DNA of 64,000 nucleotides from JAEUJM01 sp044221555 (lineage in GTDB: Bacteria > Actinomycetota > Acidimicrobiia > Acidimicrobiales > DATDAH01), in contig JBGAOY010000001.1 of NCBI GenBank assembly GCA_044221555.1, forward strand, positions 372,001 through 436,000. Reading direction: 5' to 3'. Shown piece after piece: positions 1-7,578 of the stretch. The translations under genes and the position numbers were made by a program. The notes beneath the pieces are model-generated. The model was not told the origin of the DNA. It made no database searches and worked only from the letters and a program-made list of their open reading frames with translations. Positions within the stretch are counted from its first letter, which is position 1; the number at the start of each line of letters is the position of its first letter.

Positions 1-2
1 GG

Positions 3-1289
3 GCGTCCGCGCTGGCGGTGGCCCTCCCCGACCTCGCCCGGACCGACTTCCAGGCCGAGGACCTGCGCACCTCGGCGCAGTGGATCGTCGTGATGCTGAT
101 GGTGGCCCTCGTGGCCGGCTACGCCCGCCGCATCTCGGGCGAGGCGGACCGCCAGCACTCCGTGGCCCTCGACCGCCTGGGCCGCCTCGCCGACGCCAAC
201 GCCCTTCTGTTCTCGTTGCACCGCGTCACCCAGACGCTGCCGGCCTCGTTCGACCTCGACGAGGTGCTCGACACCACGATCACCCGCCTGCGGGGGCTCT
301 TCGACTACGACGCCGCGGTCATCCTGCTGCTCGACGACACCGACAGCTCGATGTGGACGGTGGCCCGGCGCGACGGCACCCGCCTGCCCGAGCGGATCCC
401 GTCCTCACAGCTGCCGCCGCCCCTGGTCCAGACCGCGGCCACGCAGTCGCTGGTGGCCCAGGGGAACCTGTTGCGTGATGGTGGGCCCGGCCTCGTGCCC
501 TCCACCTCCTCGGGGCTCTACATGCCGCTGCGGGCCCGTGGCTCGATGATCGGCCTGCTGTCGATCGAGCACGGCGACGCCCACCACTTCGGCGCCCGTG
601 ACGTCGAGCTGTTGAACGGGTTCGTCGAGCCTGCGGCGCTGGCCATCGACAACGCCCGCTGGTTCTCGCGGCTGCGCACGGTCGGCGCCGACGAGGAGCG
701 GACCCGAATCGCCCGTGACCTCCACGACCGCATCGGCCAATCGCTGGCCTACCTCGCCTTCGAGCTCGACCGCATCGTCAGCGCCGACACCAAGGGCGAC
801 GACGTGGGACCGTCACTCGAGCAGCTCCGGGGCGACGTCCGGGGCGTGATCCGGGAGGTCCGCGACACGCTCTACGACCTGCGCACCGACGTGTCGGAGA
901 AGCAGGACATGGCCGACACGATCGAGGCGTACGCCACGCGCGTGGCCGAGCGCAGCAACCTCGAGGTGCGGCTGTTCGCCGACCGGGGCCTGCGCCTCCC
1001 GATCCTCCAGGAGCGGGAGATGTGGCGCATCGCCCAGGAGGCGCTCACCAACGTCGAGCGCCACGCCCATGCCTCGAAGGTGCGCATCGTGTGGCGCTGC
1101 AACGGCAACTCCGCCGCGCTCGAGGTGCTCGACGACGGCGTCGGGTTTCCCGAGGGCCGCAGCGGCCGCCTCGACTCGTACGGCATCGTCGGCATGCGGG
1201 AGCGGGCCTCGAGCATCGGCGCCACGCTCGAACTGGTATCCGCTCAGGACAAGGGCACTCGCGTCCGATGCTTGCTCCAAGGGGGATGA
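3..1289 (+). CDS. NarL/DegS-type sensor histidine kinase, 5' end outside window
   Basis: This is the sensor half of a two-component system. It should autophosphorylate on histidine and pass the phosphate to the regulator that follows. The frame is open to the left edge, so the GTG at 18 is probably internal. A hydrophobic stretch (about residues 22-37 counted from 18) looks like the last helix of a membrane domain. A GAF-like domain follows (about 65-215), then a HisKA_3 H-box (DLHDRIGQ, His near 235) and an HATPase_c domain with an N-box (EALTNVERHAHA) and G-boxes (DDGVGF, GIVGMRER). The stop lies 1 base before the ATG of the regulator gene. The signal it senses cannot be read from the sequence. 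Confidence 0.9.
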   Translation, partial: ASALAVALPDLARTDFQAEDLRTSAQWIVVMLMVALVAGYARRISGEADRQHSVALDRLGRLADANALLFSLHRVTQTLPASFDLDEVLDTTITRLRGLFDYDAAVILLLDDTDSSMWTVARRDGTRLPERIPSSQLPPPLVQTAATQSLVAQGNLLRDGGPGLVPSTSSGLYMPLRARGSMIGLLSIEHGDAHHFGARDVELLNGFVEPAALAIDNARWFSRLRTVGADEERTRIARDLHDRIGQSLAYLAFELDRIVSADTKGDDVGPSLEQLRGDVRGVIREVRDTLYDLRTDVSEKQDMADTIEAYATRVAERSNLEVRLFADRGLRLPILQEREMWRIAQEALTNVERHAHASKVRIVWRCNGNSAALEVLDDGVGFPEGRSGRLDSYGIVGMRERASSIGATLELVSAQDKGTRVRCLLQGG

Positions 1290-1290
1290 C

Positions 1291-2001
1291 ATGACGATCT
1301 ACGACACGGCCCACCCGGCGTCCCGCGCCGCGGCCCTGGCCGCGGTGCACGCCGGCATCCGACTGATGCTGGCCGACGATCACCGCATGCTGCGCGAGGG
1401 GCTCCGTCGATCGATGGCGGAGCAGGGCTTCGACATGGTCGGCGAGGCACGGGACGGCGCCGAGGCGGTCGAGCTCGCCCGTGTCCTCCAGCCCGATGTC
1501 GTGTTGATGGACGTGACCATGCCCGAGATGGACGGCGTCGAGGCCACTCGTCAGATCCGGCTCGCCCTCCCGCAGGTCCGGGTCGTGATGCTCACCATGC
1601 ACGCCGACCAGGACGTGCTCGCCTCGGCCATCCGGGCCGGCGCCAGCGGCTACCTGGTCAAGGACTGCTCAACCGAGGAGATCGCCGAGGCGGTGCGCAT
1701 GACCGCCCGCGGCGACACCATCATCTCCCCCCGGCTCGCGGCCTCGATGCTCGACGAGGTGCGTCGGATCGACCGCCCCGCGGGCCCCAGCGACGAGGAG
1801 CGGATCGTCACACGGCGCGAGGAGGAGGTGCTGCAGCTGATCGCGGACGGCTGCTCCACCCCCGAGGTGGCCGAGCGGCTGTACATCAGCCAGAAGACGG
1901 TCAAGAACCACCTGGCCTCGATCTACCAGAAGCTCGACGCCAGGGACCGCACGCAGGCGGTCCTCCAGGCCGTGCGCATGGGCATCGTCCACCTCGACTG
2001 A
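1291..2001 (+). CDS. NarL/FixJ-family response regulator
   Basis: This 236-residue transcription factor is the cognate partner of the upstream kinase. The receiver domain begins near residue 23 with the acidic pair in LADDH, has the phospho-acceptor Asp74 in VLMDVTMPEMDG and the usual late Lys in LVKD. A LuxR-type helix-turn-helix fills about residues 170-236 (TRREEEVLQLIADG, SQKTVKNHL). The start is the ATG just after the kinase stop, because a longer frame would run deep into the kinase gene. An extension of about 20 residues precedes the receiver. Three Flp pilin genes follow on the same strand, so pilus genes are plausible targets, but this is inference from position only. Confidence 0.92.
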   Translation: MTIYDTAHPASRAAALAAVHAGIRLMLADDHRMLREGLRRSMAEQGFDMVGEARDGAEAVELARVLQPDVVLMDVTMPEMDGVEATRQIRLALPQVRVVMLTMHADQDVLASAIRAGASGYLVKDCSTEEIAEAVRMTARGDTIISPRLAASMLDEVRRIDRPAGPSDEERIVTRREEEVLQLIADGCSTPEVAERLYISQKTVKNHLASIYQKLDARDRTQAVLQAVRMGIVHLD

Positions 2002-2113
2002 ATGGTCCGTACTGCCTATTCAGTCGGGGCTCGCAGGCGCCGATGCCTTCATCAGCACCAAACGATCCCCCGGAACGGTGGGACGCCGAATGACAGAACA
2101 AGGACCAGAGAAC

Positions 2114-2302
2114 ATGACGCTTTCCTACGAGTTCCTCGCCAACTGGCTGCGGGCCCGCTTCGGTGACAGCGAGCGGGGCGCCTCGCTCGTCGAGTACGCC
2201 CTCCTCGTGGCGCTGATCGCCGTGGTGTGCATCGCCGCCGTGACCGTCCTGGGCAAGAACGCCTCCAGCAAGTTCAACAGCGTCGGCACCTCGATCGGCT
2301 GA
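2114..2302 (+). CDS. Flp/Fap-type pilin, copy 1
   Basis: This is a 62-residue class IVb prepilin, the structural subunit of a Tad pilus. A short basic leader ends in the processing motif G|ASLVEYALL, with the conserved Glu-Tyr at mature positions 5 and 6, and one hydrophobic helix follows (LLVALIAVVCIAAVTVL). The tail is short and polar (KNASSKFNSVGTSIG). An AAGGA sequence about 10 bases upstream supports the ATG at 2114 over the longer frame from 2078. It is almost identical to copy 3 (2851-3039). The peptidase that would cleave it is not in the window. The assembly machinery is encoded convergently from about 4.7 to 11.3 kb. Confidence 0.92.
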   Translation: MTLSYEFLANWLRARFGDSERGASLVEYALLVALIAVVCIAAVTVLGKNASSKFNSVGTSIG

Positions 2303-2320
2303 CGACCCACGGACGTGCTC

Positions 2321-2359
2321 GGCACGGTGGGGGCGGCCTCGGTCCGCCCCCACCGTGCC
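2321..2359 (+). terminator. Perfect hairpin between pilin genes 1 and 2
   Basis: A 16-bp perfect inverted repeat (GGCACGGTGGGGGCGG and its complement) encloses a 7-base loop 18 bases after the stop of pilin 1. No T-tract follows, so it may be a terminator, an attenuator or a 3' stabiliser that favours pilin 1 transcript. Confidence 0.7.
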
Positions 2360-2384
2360 GTGGCCCGGGAAGGAGGCCGGCGTG

Positions 2385-2579
2385 ATGCTCCACCTGGAGT
2401 ATCTGCTCACCTGGTTCCTGGCTCGACACGGCACGTCCGACCGGGGAGCATCGCTGGTTGAGTATGTGCTGTTGGTCTCGATGATTGCCATGGTGTGCCT
2501 CGCGGCGCTCTCGTACTTCGGTGGCAACAGCGGCAACAGCCTCACCCGGTCGAGTAACTCGATCGTGACAGCCGGCTGA
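2385..2579 (+). CDS. Flp/Fap-type pilin, copy 2 (divergent)
   Basis: This 64-residue prepilin-like protein has the same cleavage motif as its neighbours (RG|ASLVEYVLL) and a hydrophobic helix with more methionines (SMIAMVCLAAL). Its tail is different and Ser/Asn-rich (GGNSGNSLTRSSNSIVTAG). The ATG at 2385 is chosen because AGGAGG lies 8 bases upstream and the longer frame from 2355 begins inside the hairpin. The divergent tail suggests a minor pilin or a variant with a different surface, which is inference. Confidence 0.88.
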   Translation: MLHLEYLLTWFLARHGTSDRGASLVEYVLLVSMIAMVCLAALSYFGGNSGNSLTRSSNSIVTAG

Positions 2580-2610
2580 CAACGGCGGATCGAGCCGGAA
2601 GGACCCAGTT

Positions 2611-2642
2611 CGAGGGGGCGGCGCCCAGGCGCCGCCCCCTCG
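2611..2642. terminator. Strong GC hairpin after pilin 2
   Basis: A perfect 15-bp inverted repeat (CGAGGGGGCGGCGCC and its complement) has only CA between the arms. It lies about 30 bases past the stop of pilin 2. There is no T-run, as is common for high-GC terminators. Confidence 0.75.
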
Positions 2643-2656
2643 GCGCGTCCGCCCGG

Positions 2657-2700
2657 AGCCCGACTCCGCCCGCAGCCCGACTCCGCCCGCAGCCCGACGC
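2657..2700. repeat. Short tandem repeat, 17-bp unit
   Basis: The unit GCCCGACTCCGCCCGCA occurs about 2.5 times in direct tandem between pilin 2 and pilin 3. Its role is unknown and it may be replication slippage. Confidence 0.6.
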
Positions 2701-2756
2701 GCCGGTCGAGACGCTCTGCTGAGGGTGCACCTGGGGCAAACGACCGGGTTCGAACT

Positions 2757-2783
2757 ACCCATGTTCGGGTCAAGTACATGGGT
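2757..2783. promoter_or_regulatory. Inverted repeat upstream of pilin 3, possible operator
   Basis: ACCCATG and CATGGGT form an inverted repeat with 13 bases between the arms, about 70 bases before the start of pilin 3. It could bind a dimeric regulator such as the LuxR-type protein encoded upstream. This is speculative. Confidence 0.35.
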
Positions 2784-2850
2784 CGATCGGACGATACCTA
2801 GGCATCGGTCCTGGGCTGTGGGACCGCGACAGAAAGCCAGGTATCCCCAG

Positions 2851-3039
2851 ATGATCCTCTCCTTCGACTTCCTCGCCTCGTGGCTGCGGGCTCGCTTCGG
2901 CACCGACGAGCGGGGCGCATCCCTCGTCGAGTACGCGTTGCTGGTCGCGCTGATCGCGGTGGTCTGCATCGCTGCCGTCACCGTCCTCGGCAAGAACGCC
3001 TCGTCGAAGTTCGACAGCGTGGGGACCTCGATCGGCTGA
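2851..3039 (+). CDS. Flp/Fap-type pilin, copy 3
   Basis: This is a 62-residue class IVb prepilin with the processing motif RG|ASLVEYALL and the same helix as copy 1. The mature parts of copies 1 and 3 differ by one residue (SSKFN versus SSKFD); the leaders differ more (MTLSYEFLANW versus MILSFDFLASW). The ATG at 2851 is chosen by alignment with copy 1, not the longer frame from 2725. A separate 270-bp upstream region holds a repeat and an inverted repeat, so this copy probably has its own promoter. A hairpin with a T-tract follows the gene. Confidence 0.92.
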   Translation: MILSFDFLASWLRARFGTDERGASLVEYALLVALIAVVCIAAVTVLGKNASSKFDSVGTSIG

Positions 3040-3109
3040 CCGACCCCCGGTCGTCCGGCGTGGCGAGGCCGATTCGCCCCTCCCCCGCCACGCCGGACAC
3101 CGTGCCATT

Positions 3110-3146
3110 GCTACCGGCGCCTCCGGGCGCCGGTAGCGGTCGTTTT
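3110..3146. terminator. Hairpin terminator between pilin 3 and the convergent membrane-protein gene
   Basis: A 12-bp perfect stem (GCTACCGGCGCC and its complement) with a TCCG loop is followed by GGTCGTTTTGG. It sits between convergent genes and could serve both strands, but the T-tract favours the plus strand. Confidence 0.8.
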
Positions 3147-3150
3147 GGGC

Positions 3151-4695
3151 TCAGCGCGAGCAGGTGGCAGCCGCACCCGGTTGCGGGCGAGGACAGGCGA
3201 TCACCCAGGCGTCGTCCTGGTAGACGATGCCCCAGTCGTCGGCGTCCTCGAGCCAGGACGCGAACGGCGTGTCCTTGTCCCAGAGCACGACGTCGGCGTC
3301 GTAGCGCTCGAGCACGGTGCCGGGGTCGATGCCCCGCACGAGCCCGATGTAGTCGCGGGACACCTCCGCCGGGAACATGTCGTAGCGGTCGTCCATGAAC
3401 ACCCGGACATCGGTGCCCTTCACCGCTTCGAGGTAGTTGCCCACGAAGTCCCGGCTGACCAGGCGCGTCTCGGTGCCGGCCAACTCCTGACGATCCAACC
3501 ACCGGACCGCGTCCTCGGGGTAGGCCCGCAGGGCGAAGTTGGACTGCTGGCCCAACTGCGACACGGCCACCAGCAGGGTGAGAGCGACGAGGGCCGCCGC
3601 CGCCACTCCCGTGGCCAGCGAGCGCCGGGCACCGTCGACGGATCCCAGGCCCGCCGCCCCGTAGGCCATGCCGGGGATCATCACGATCGACGCCACGGGG
3701 ATGTTGCGCAGGCCCAGGAGCGCCGCTGCGGTGAACACCACGAGCGGGAGCGCCGCCCGGTAGCCGGGTCGGCGCACGAGGAGCAGGATCGCCACGGCCA
3801 GCTGCACCAGGAAGAGCCGCTGGCCGAAGGTGTCGAACGTGGGTGACTTCCACTCGACGATGTAGTGCAGGGTCTCCTGGTGGCGCAGGAGCTGCACCGG
3901 GAAGAGCAGCAGGCGGGGGCCGAGCGGGTTCACCGCGCCCAGCAGTGTCCCGCCGGCGGCCCAGGCCAGGACGCGGCACTCCGTGCGGGGGGTCTCACCG
4001 TCCAGTCGGCTCCCGATGGCCAGGAGCCCCACCGCGACCAGCCCCAAGGGGAACGAACCGTGGGTGTTCACCCACAGCCACATCACGGGCAGCGCCCATC
4101 GCGGATCCAGCCGCCCGTCGGCCTGCAGCAGGAGGATGCACAGGAACAGCAGGCCGTACAGCAGGGGCCGCTCGGTCCACGCCTCGGCCCCGATCCCGAG
4201 GGCGACGGCGGCGATGCCCACTCGGGCGATCAGCGACGACGCCGGTCGGGTGAGGCTCCACACCAGCGTCGCGATGGCGGCGGTCGACGCCGCCATGAGC
4301 ACACGCAGGGCCGTCCCGCCCCACACCTGGTCGGCCAGGCCGTAGGTCACCGACGCCAGCCAGCTCTGGACCACCCACGGTCGCCCGAGCGCGGTGAACG
4401 AATAGGGATCGGAGCGGGGGATCCCACTGTCGAGGATGAGGCGTCCGGTGGCCAGGTGGGTCAGGAAGCTGTTGTCCTTCAGAGGCTGCAGGCCGATGAG
4501 CAGCCCCCAGGCGGCCACCGCCAGGCCGACCACGCCGGCCACCGACGGCGGCCAGCGCCGGGCCCCGCCCTCACCGGCCCCGGACCCGTCGATCGGGCCG
4601 GCATCGTCGATGGGGCCGGCATCGCCGAGCGGGCCGGCATCGTCGGACTCGATCTCGGTCGGCACGCCCGACGCCGGCGGCACCACACTCGCCAT
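3151..4695 (-). CDS. Polytopic membrane protein, possibly GT-C-like
   Basis: This 514-residue protein has a low-complexity acidic N-terminus (repeats of DDAGPI), roughly ten hydrophobic segments and a soluble C-terminal part with two late cysteines. A motif after the first membrane segment (HLATGRLILDSG, then DPYSFTALGRPWV) resembles the first loop of large membrane glycosyltransferase-like proteins, where acidic residues bind a lipid-linked sugar. I cannot name the family with certainty. It follows tadC with a gap of about 45 bases and may be co-transcribed. Its position makes a role in pilus or envelope assembly, perhaps pilin glycosylation, possible but unproven. Confidence 0.6.
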   Translation of the reverse strand: MASVVPPASGVPTEIESDDAGPLGDAGPIDDAGPIDGSGAGEGGARRWPPSVAGVVGLAVAAWGLLIGLQPLKDNSFLTHLATGRLILDSGIPRSDPYSFTALGRPWVVQSWLASVTYGLADQVWGGTALRVLMAASTAAIATLVWSLTRPASSLIARVGIAAVALGIGAEAWTERPLLYGLLFLCILLLQADGRLDPRWALPVMWLWVNTHGSFPLGLVAVGLLAIGSRLDGETPRTECRVLAWAAGGTLLGAVNPLGPRLLLFPVQLLRHQETLHYIVEWKSPTFDTFGQRLFLVQLAVAILLLVRRPGYRAALPLVVFTAAALLGLRNIPVASIVMIPGMAYGAAGLGSVDGARRSLATGVAAAALVALTLLVAVSQLGQQSNFALRAYPEDAVRWLDRQELAGTETRLVSRDFVGNYLEAVKGTDVRVFMDDRYDMFPAEVSRDYIGLVRGIDPGTVLERYDADVVLWDKDTPFASWLEDADDWGIVYQDDAWVIACPRPQPGAAATCSR

Positions 4696-4739
4696 GTCCT
4701 TCTCCCAGTGCTCGGACGGCGGTACTCGGGTTGGTTCGA

Positions 4740-5651
4740 TCAGAAGTTGTTGCGGATCCTGATGGCGGCCGGGCCGATGACGACGACGAACAGCGCCGGG
4801 AAGATGCAGAACACCATCGGGATCAGCATCTTCACGGGGGCCTTCTGGGCCTTCTCCTGTGCGATCTGGCGACGCTTGATCCGCATCTCGTCGGCCTGGG
4901 CCCGCAGCACCCGGCCGATGGAGACGCCGAACGTGTCGGCCTGCAGGATGGCCAGGACGAACGACCGGATCTCGGGGACCTTGGTCCGGCCCTCGAGCGC
5001 ACGCATGGCATCGCTGCGGGAGGCTCCGGCTCGGGTCTCGCCGAGCATCCGGGCGAACTCGTCGGACAGGGGGCCCGGCACCGCCTGCACGGTGCGGTCG
5101 AGCGCCTGCTCGAAGCCGAGACCGGCCTCCACACTGATCACCAGCAGGTCGAGGATGTCGGGCAGCTGCACCTGCATGTCGTGCTGACGGGCCTCGACCT
5201 TGCGGTTCAACATGGCGTCGGGCCCGAGCAGCAACGCGATCGACAGCATGCCGAACATGAGGAACGGCATCTTCCCGGTGAGCGGCAGGACGAAGAAGCT
5301 CAGGATGAACAGCACCGGGATCGCCGCCACCGTCAGCACGCGCACGGCCAGGAAGCGGTCGACCGCCTCGGCGCTGGGCCGACCGGAGTAGACGAACTTC
5401 TGGCGGACGCCGTCGACGTAGCCCACGGGGGTGAATCGAGTTCCGAGGCCGGTGAGGCCCGTCACCAGGGGGATGAGCGCCCGTTGCCGCAGCGGCACCA
5501 GGAGCTCCTGGTCACGGACGTTCTCCACCTCGTAGCCGTCGAGTTGGCGCAGCGAGCTACGGACGACCGACTTCTCCTCGACGTCGGTGAGGATGGTGTA
5601 GACGACCACCGCGAGGGAGCCGAAGATCAGAAGGACGAACAGTGGGAGCAT
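4740..5651 (-). CDS. tadC: Tad pilus inner-membrane platform protein TadC (type II secretion F family)
   Basis: This 303-residue protein is the second of the paired platform proteins of the Tad pilus motor. It has an N-terminal membrane segment, two central segments (about residues 100-150), a cytoplasmic T2SSF domain (VEAGLGFEQALDRTV, ILQADTFGVSIGRVLRAQADEMR) and a C-terminal hydrophobic segment. The partner TadB is encoded directly upstream. The ATG of tadC follows the tadB stop by one base, which implies translational coupling and roughly equal amounts. Confidence 0.9.
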   Translation of the reverse strand: MLPLFVLLIFGSLAVVVYTILTDVEEKSVVRSSLRQLDGYEVENVRDQELLVPLRQRALIPLVTGLTGLGTRFTPVGYVDGVRQKFVYSGRPSAEAVDRFLAVRVLTVAAIPVLFILSFFVLPLTGKMPFLMFGMLSIALLLGPDAMLNRKVEARQHDMQVQLPDILDLLVISVEAGLGFEQALDRTVQAVPGPLSDEFARMLGETRAGASRSDAMRALEGRTKVPEIRSFVLAILQADTFGVSIGRVLRAQADEMRIKRRQIAQEKAQKAPVKMLIPMVFCIFPALFVVVIGPAAIRIRNNF

Positions 5652-5652
5652 G

Positions 5653-7578
5653 TCAGATCTCGATCTCGATGGTCTTCTTCATCCAGTAGAACCCCACGAG
5701 GGCCAGCAGCACGGCTCCTCCGAGGAGGAAGTTGCCCGCCTTCGTGGTGAACAGCGCCGAGATGTACTCGGGGTTGATGACGAACATGGCGGCCCCCAGG
5801 CCGATGGGCAGCAGGCCGAGCACGATGGCGCTCACCTTGCCCTCGGCGGTCAGTGCGGCCACGTCGCGGCGGAGGCGCTCGCGCTGGGTCATGGTGTCGC
5901 CGACGGTCAACAGCAGCTCGGCCAGGTTGCCGCCGACCTCGCGCTGGATCCGGATCGCCATGACCGCCCACGAGAAGTCGGGGCTGGACATCCGCTCGGA
6001 CGATGCCTCGAGCGACTCCTCGAGCGGCCGACCCAGCCGTGATTCGGTGACCACCCGGCGCAGCTCGGCGCCCATCGGCTCGTCGACCTCCTGGGACACC
6101 GCCTCGACACCCTGCATCAGCGAGTACCCGGCGCGCAGGGTGCCGGCCAGCAGCGCCAGGGTGTCGGGCAACTGGGCGAGGAAGTGCTTCTGGCGCTTCT
6201 TGGCCTTCCCCATGACGATGATCGGTGGGATGGCGGCGAGGATCCCGCCGATGATCAGCGTGGCCATCAGGTTGGCCGTGGTCAGGAACAGCAGGACCAG
6301 CACGGCCAGCGTGAACGCACCGTAGAAGAACAGTGCCTCAGCGGCCCGCAGGGGCATGGCCGCACGCTCGAGGGCACCCTCGGTCTTGGCCAGCAGCCCC
6401 TGACGCTCGGCGATGTTCTCGGTGAGGTCGACCGCCCGTTGGATGAAAGCGGTCGTGGCACCCTTGCCCTCGTCGTCCTCCCCGTCGCCGTCGGTGCCGT
6501 AGCCCTCCGAATAGACCTGCAGGACCGCCGACAGGCCGTCCTCGTCCTTGGTGAAGACCAGCACCAACGCATAGACACCCAGGGTCACGGCCACGAGGAC
6601 CATGACGACCGCCAGCATCTTGGCCATGCTCGACTGCAGCAACCCGCCCGAGCCCTCGGTGGTGTCGAGCGGGGCCAGCTCGAGGTTGCCGGCGACGACG
6701 CCGCCGTCCACGTAGGTGACCGCGGTCTGCAGGTCGCCGATGGTGGCCGTCATGTCGACCGGCTCGCCCTCCTTGGCCGTCGTCGGGTAGCTGATCTCGT
6801 ACTGCCCGTCGATCGACGGCACCACCTCGCGCCGGAGGGTGCGGTTGAGGTCGGTCGTCGACAGGTAGCGCCCGCCCGTCGTGGCGACCAGTTGCTGGAG
6901 CGCCGCGGCCGGAGCGTTGGGCTCGAGGCCCACCGCGAACACCGACGTCCCGATCGAGGTGGCCTGGCCGGTCACCCGGGCCGAGGACACCGTCGACGCC
7001 GAGTCCGGGCTGGCGCTGATCACCACGATGTTGGGCTGCAGGTCGGGTGAGTCGACGAACGACTGGGTCGCCGCGTAGATGCCGTCCCACATCGCCGCCG
7101 CGCCCTTCGGCGCCAGGCCGTCGAGACCCTCGGCGATGGCGTCCCGATCGGTCGTGAAGTCCCGGACGACCAGCGCCGTGTCGCCATAGCTCACCAACGC
7201 GACCGGCGTGTCGGCCGGCAGGTCCTCCACGAAGGCCGTGGCCGCGTCCTTGGTCGAGGCCATGGCGGTCTCCATGGCGGCCGACGAGTCGACCACCAAC
7301 GCCACGCCGCGTGGTGCGTCGTTCGGCACCGGATCACCGAGGCGCACCGCCTCTCCGTTCTCGGTGACCTCGAGGCCCGAGAGCGCTGACGCATCCCCTG
7401 TCCAGGTGACGCCCAGTGTGGTGTCCGTGGCGTCGGCGCTGTCAACCGAGCGGATGGCGAAGAACGGCTCCCCGTCCTGACCCCCGGTCGACTGGGCGAC
7501 CGCAGCCGGGCCGGCCACGAGGAGCACGGCCAGGAGGCCCGCCAGCGTCGCGAGCCGCAGCCTCGTCGATCGCTTCAT
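5653..7578 (-). CDS. tadB: VWA domain fused to TadB-type platform protein
   Basis: This 641-residue protein is about twice the size of a normal TadB. It starts with a signal peptide (LATLAGLLAVLLVAGPAAVAQ), then a von Willebrand A domain (about residues 75-255). Its metal site reads DSSAAM near residue 95, where the canonical DxSxS would have Ser at the fifth position. A membrane segment (about 310-335) leads to a cytoplasmic region with the T2SSF domain (AGTLRAGYSLMQGVEAV, IQREVGGNLAELLLTVGDTM) and C-terminal helices. The platform half would work with TadC and the ATPase TadA inside. The VWA half would lie outside and may bind pilin, adhesin or wall. The start overlaps the tadA stop (ATGA). 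Confidence 0.88.
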   Translation of the reverse strand: MKRSTRLRLATLAGLLAVLLVAGPAAVAQSTGGQDGEPFFAIRSVDSADATDTTLGVTWTGDASALSGLEVTENGEAVRLGDPVPNDAPRGVALVVDSSAAMETAMASTKDAATAFVEDLPADTPVALVSYGDTALVVRDFTTDRDAIAEGLDGLAPKGAAAMWDGIYAATQSFVDSPDLQPNIVVISASPDSASTVSSARVTGQATSIGTSVFAVGLEPNAPAAALQQLVATTGGRYLSTTDLNRTLRREVVPSIDGQYEISYPTTAKEGEPVDMTATIGDLQTAVTYVDGGVVAGNLELAPLDTTEGSGGLLQSSMAKMLAVVMVLVAVTLGVYALVLVFTKDEDGLSAVLQVYSEGYGTDGDGEDDEGKGATTAFIQRAVDLTENIAERQGLLAKTEGALERAAMPLRAAEALFFYGAFTLAVLVLLFLTTANLMATLIIGGILAAIPPIIVMGKAKKRQKHFLAQLPDTLALLAGTLRAGYSLMQGVEAVSQEVDEPMGAELRRVVTESRLGRPLEESLEASSERMSSPDFSWAVMAIRIQREVGGNLAELLLTVGDTMTQRERLRRDVAALTAEGKVSAIVLGLLPIGLGAAMFVINPEYISALFTTKAGNFLLGGAVLLALVGFYWMKKTIEIEI

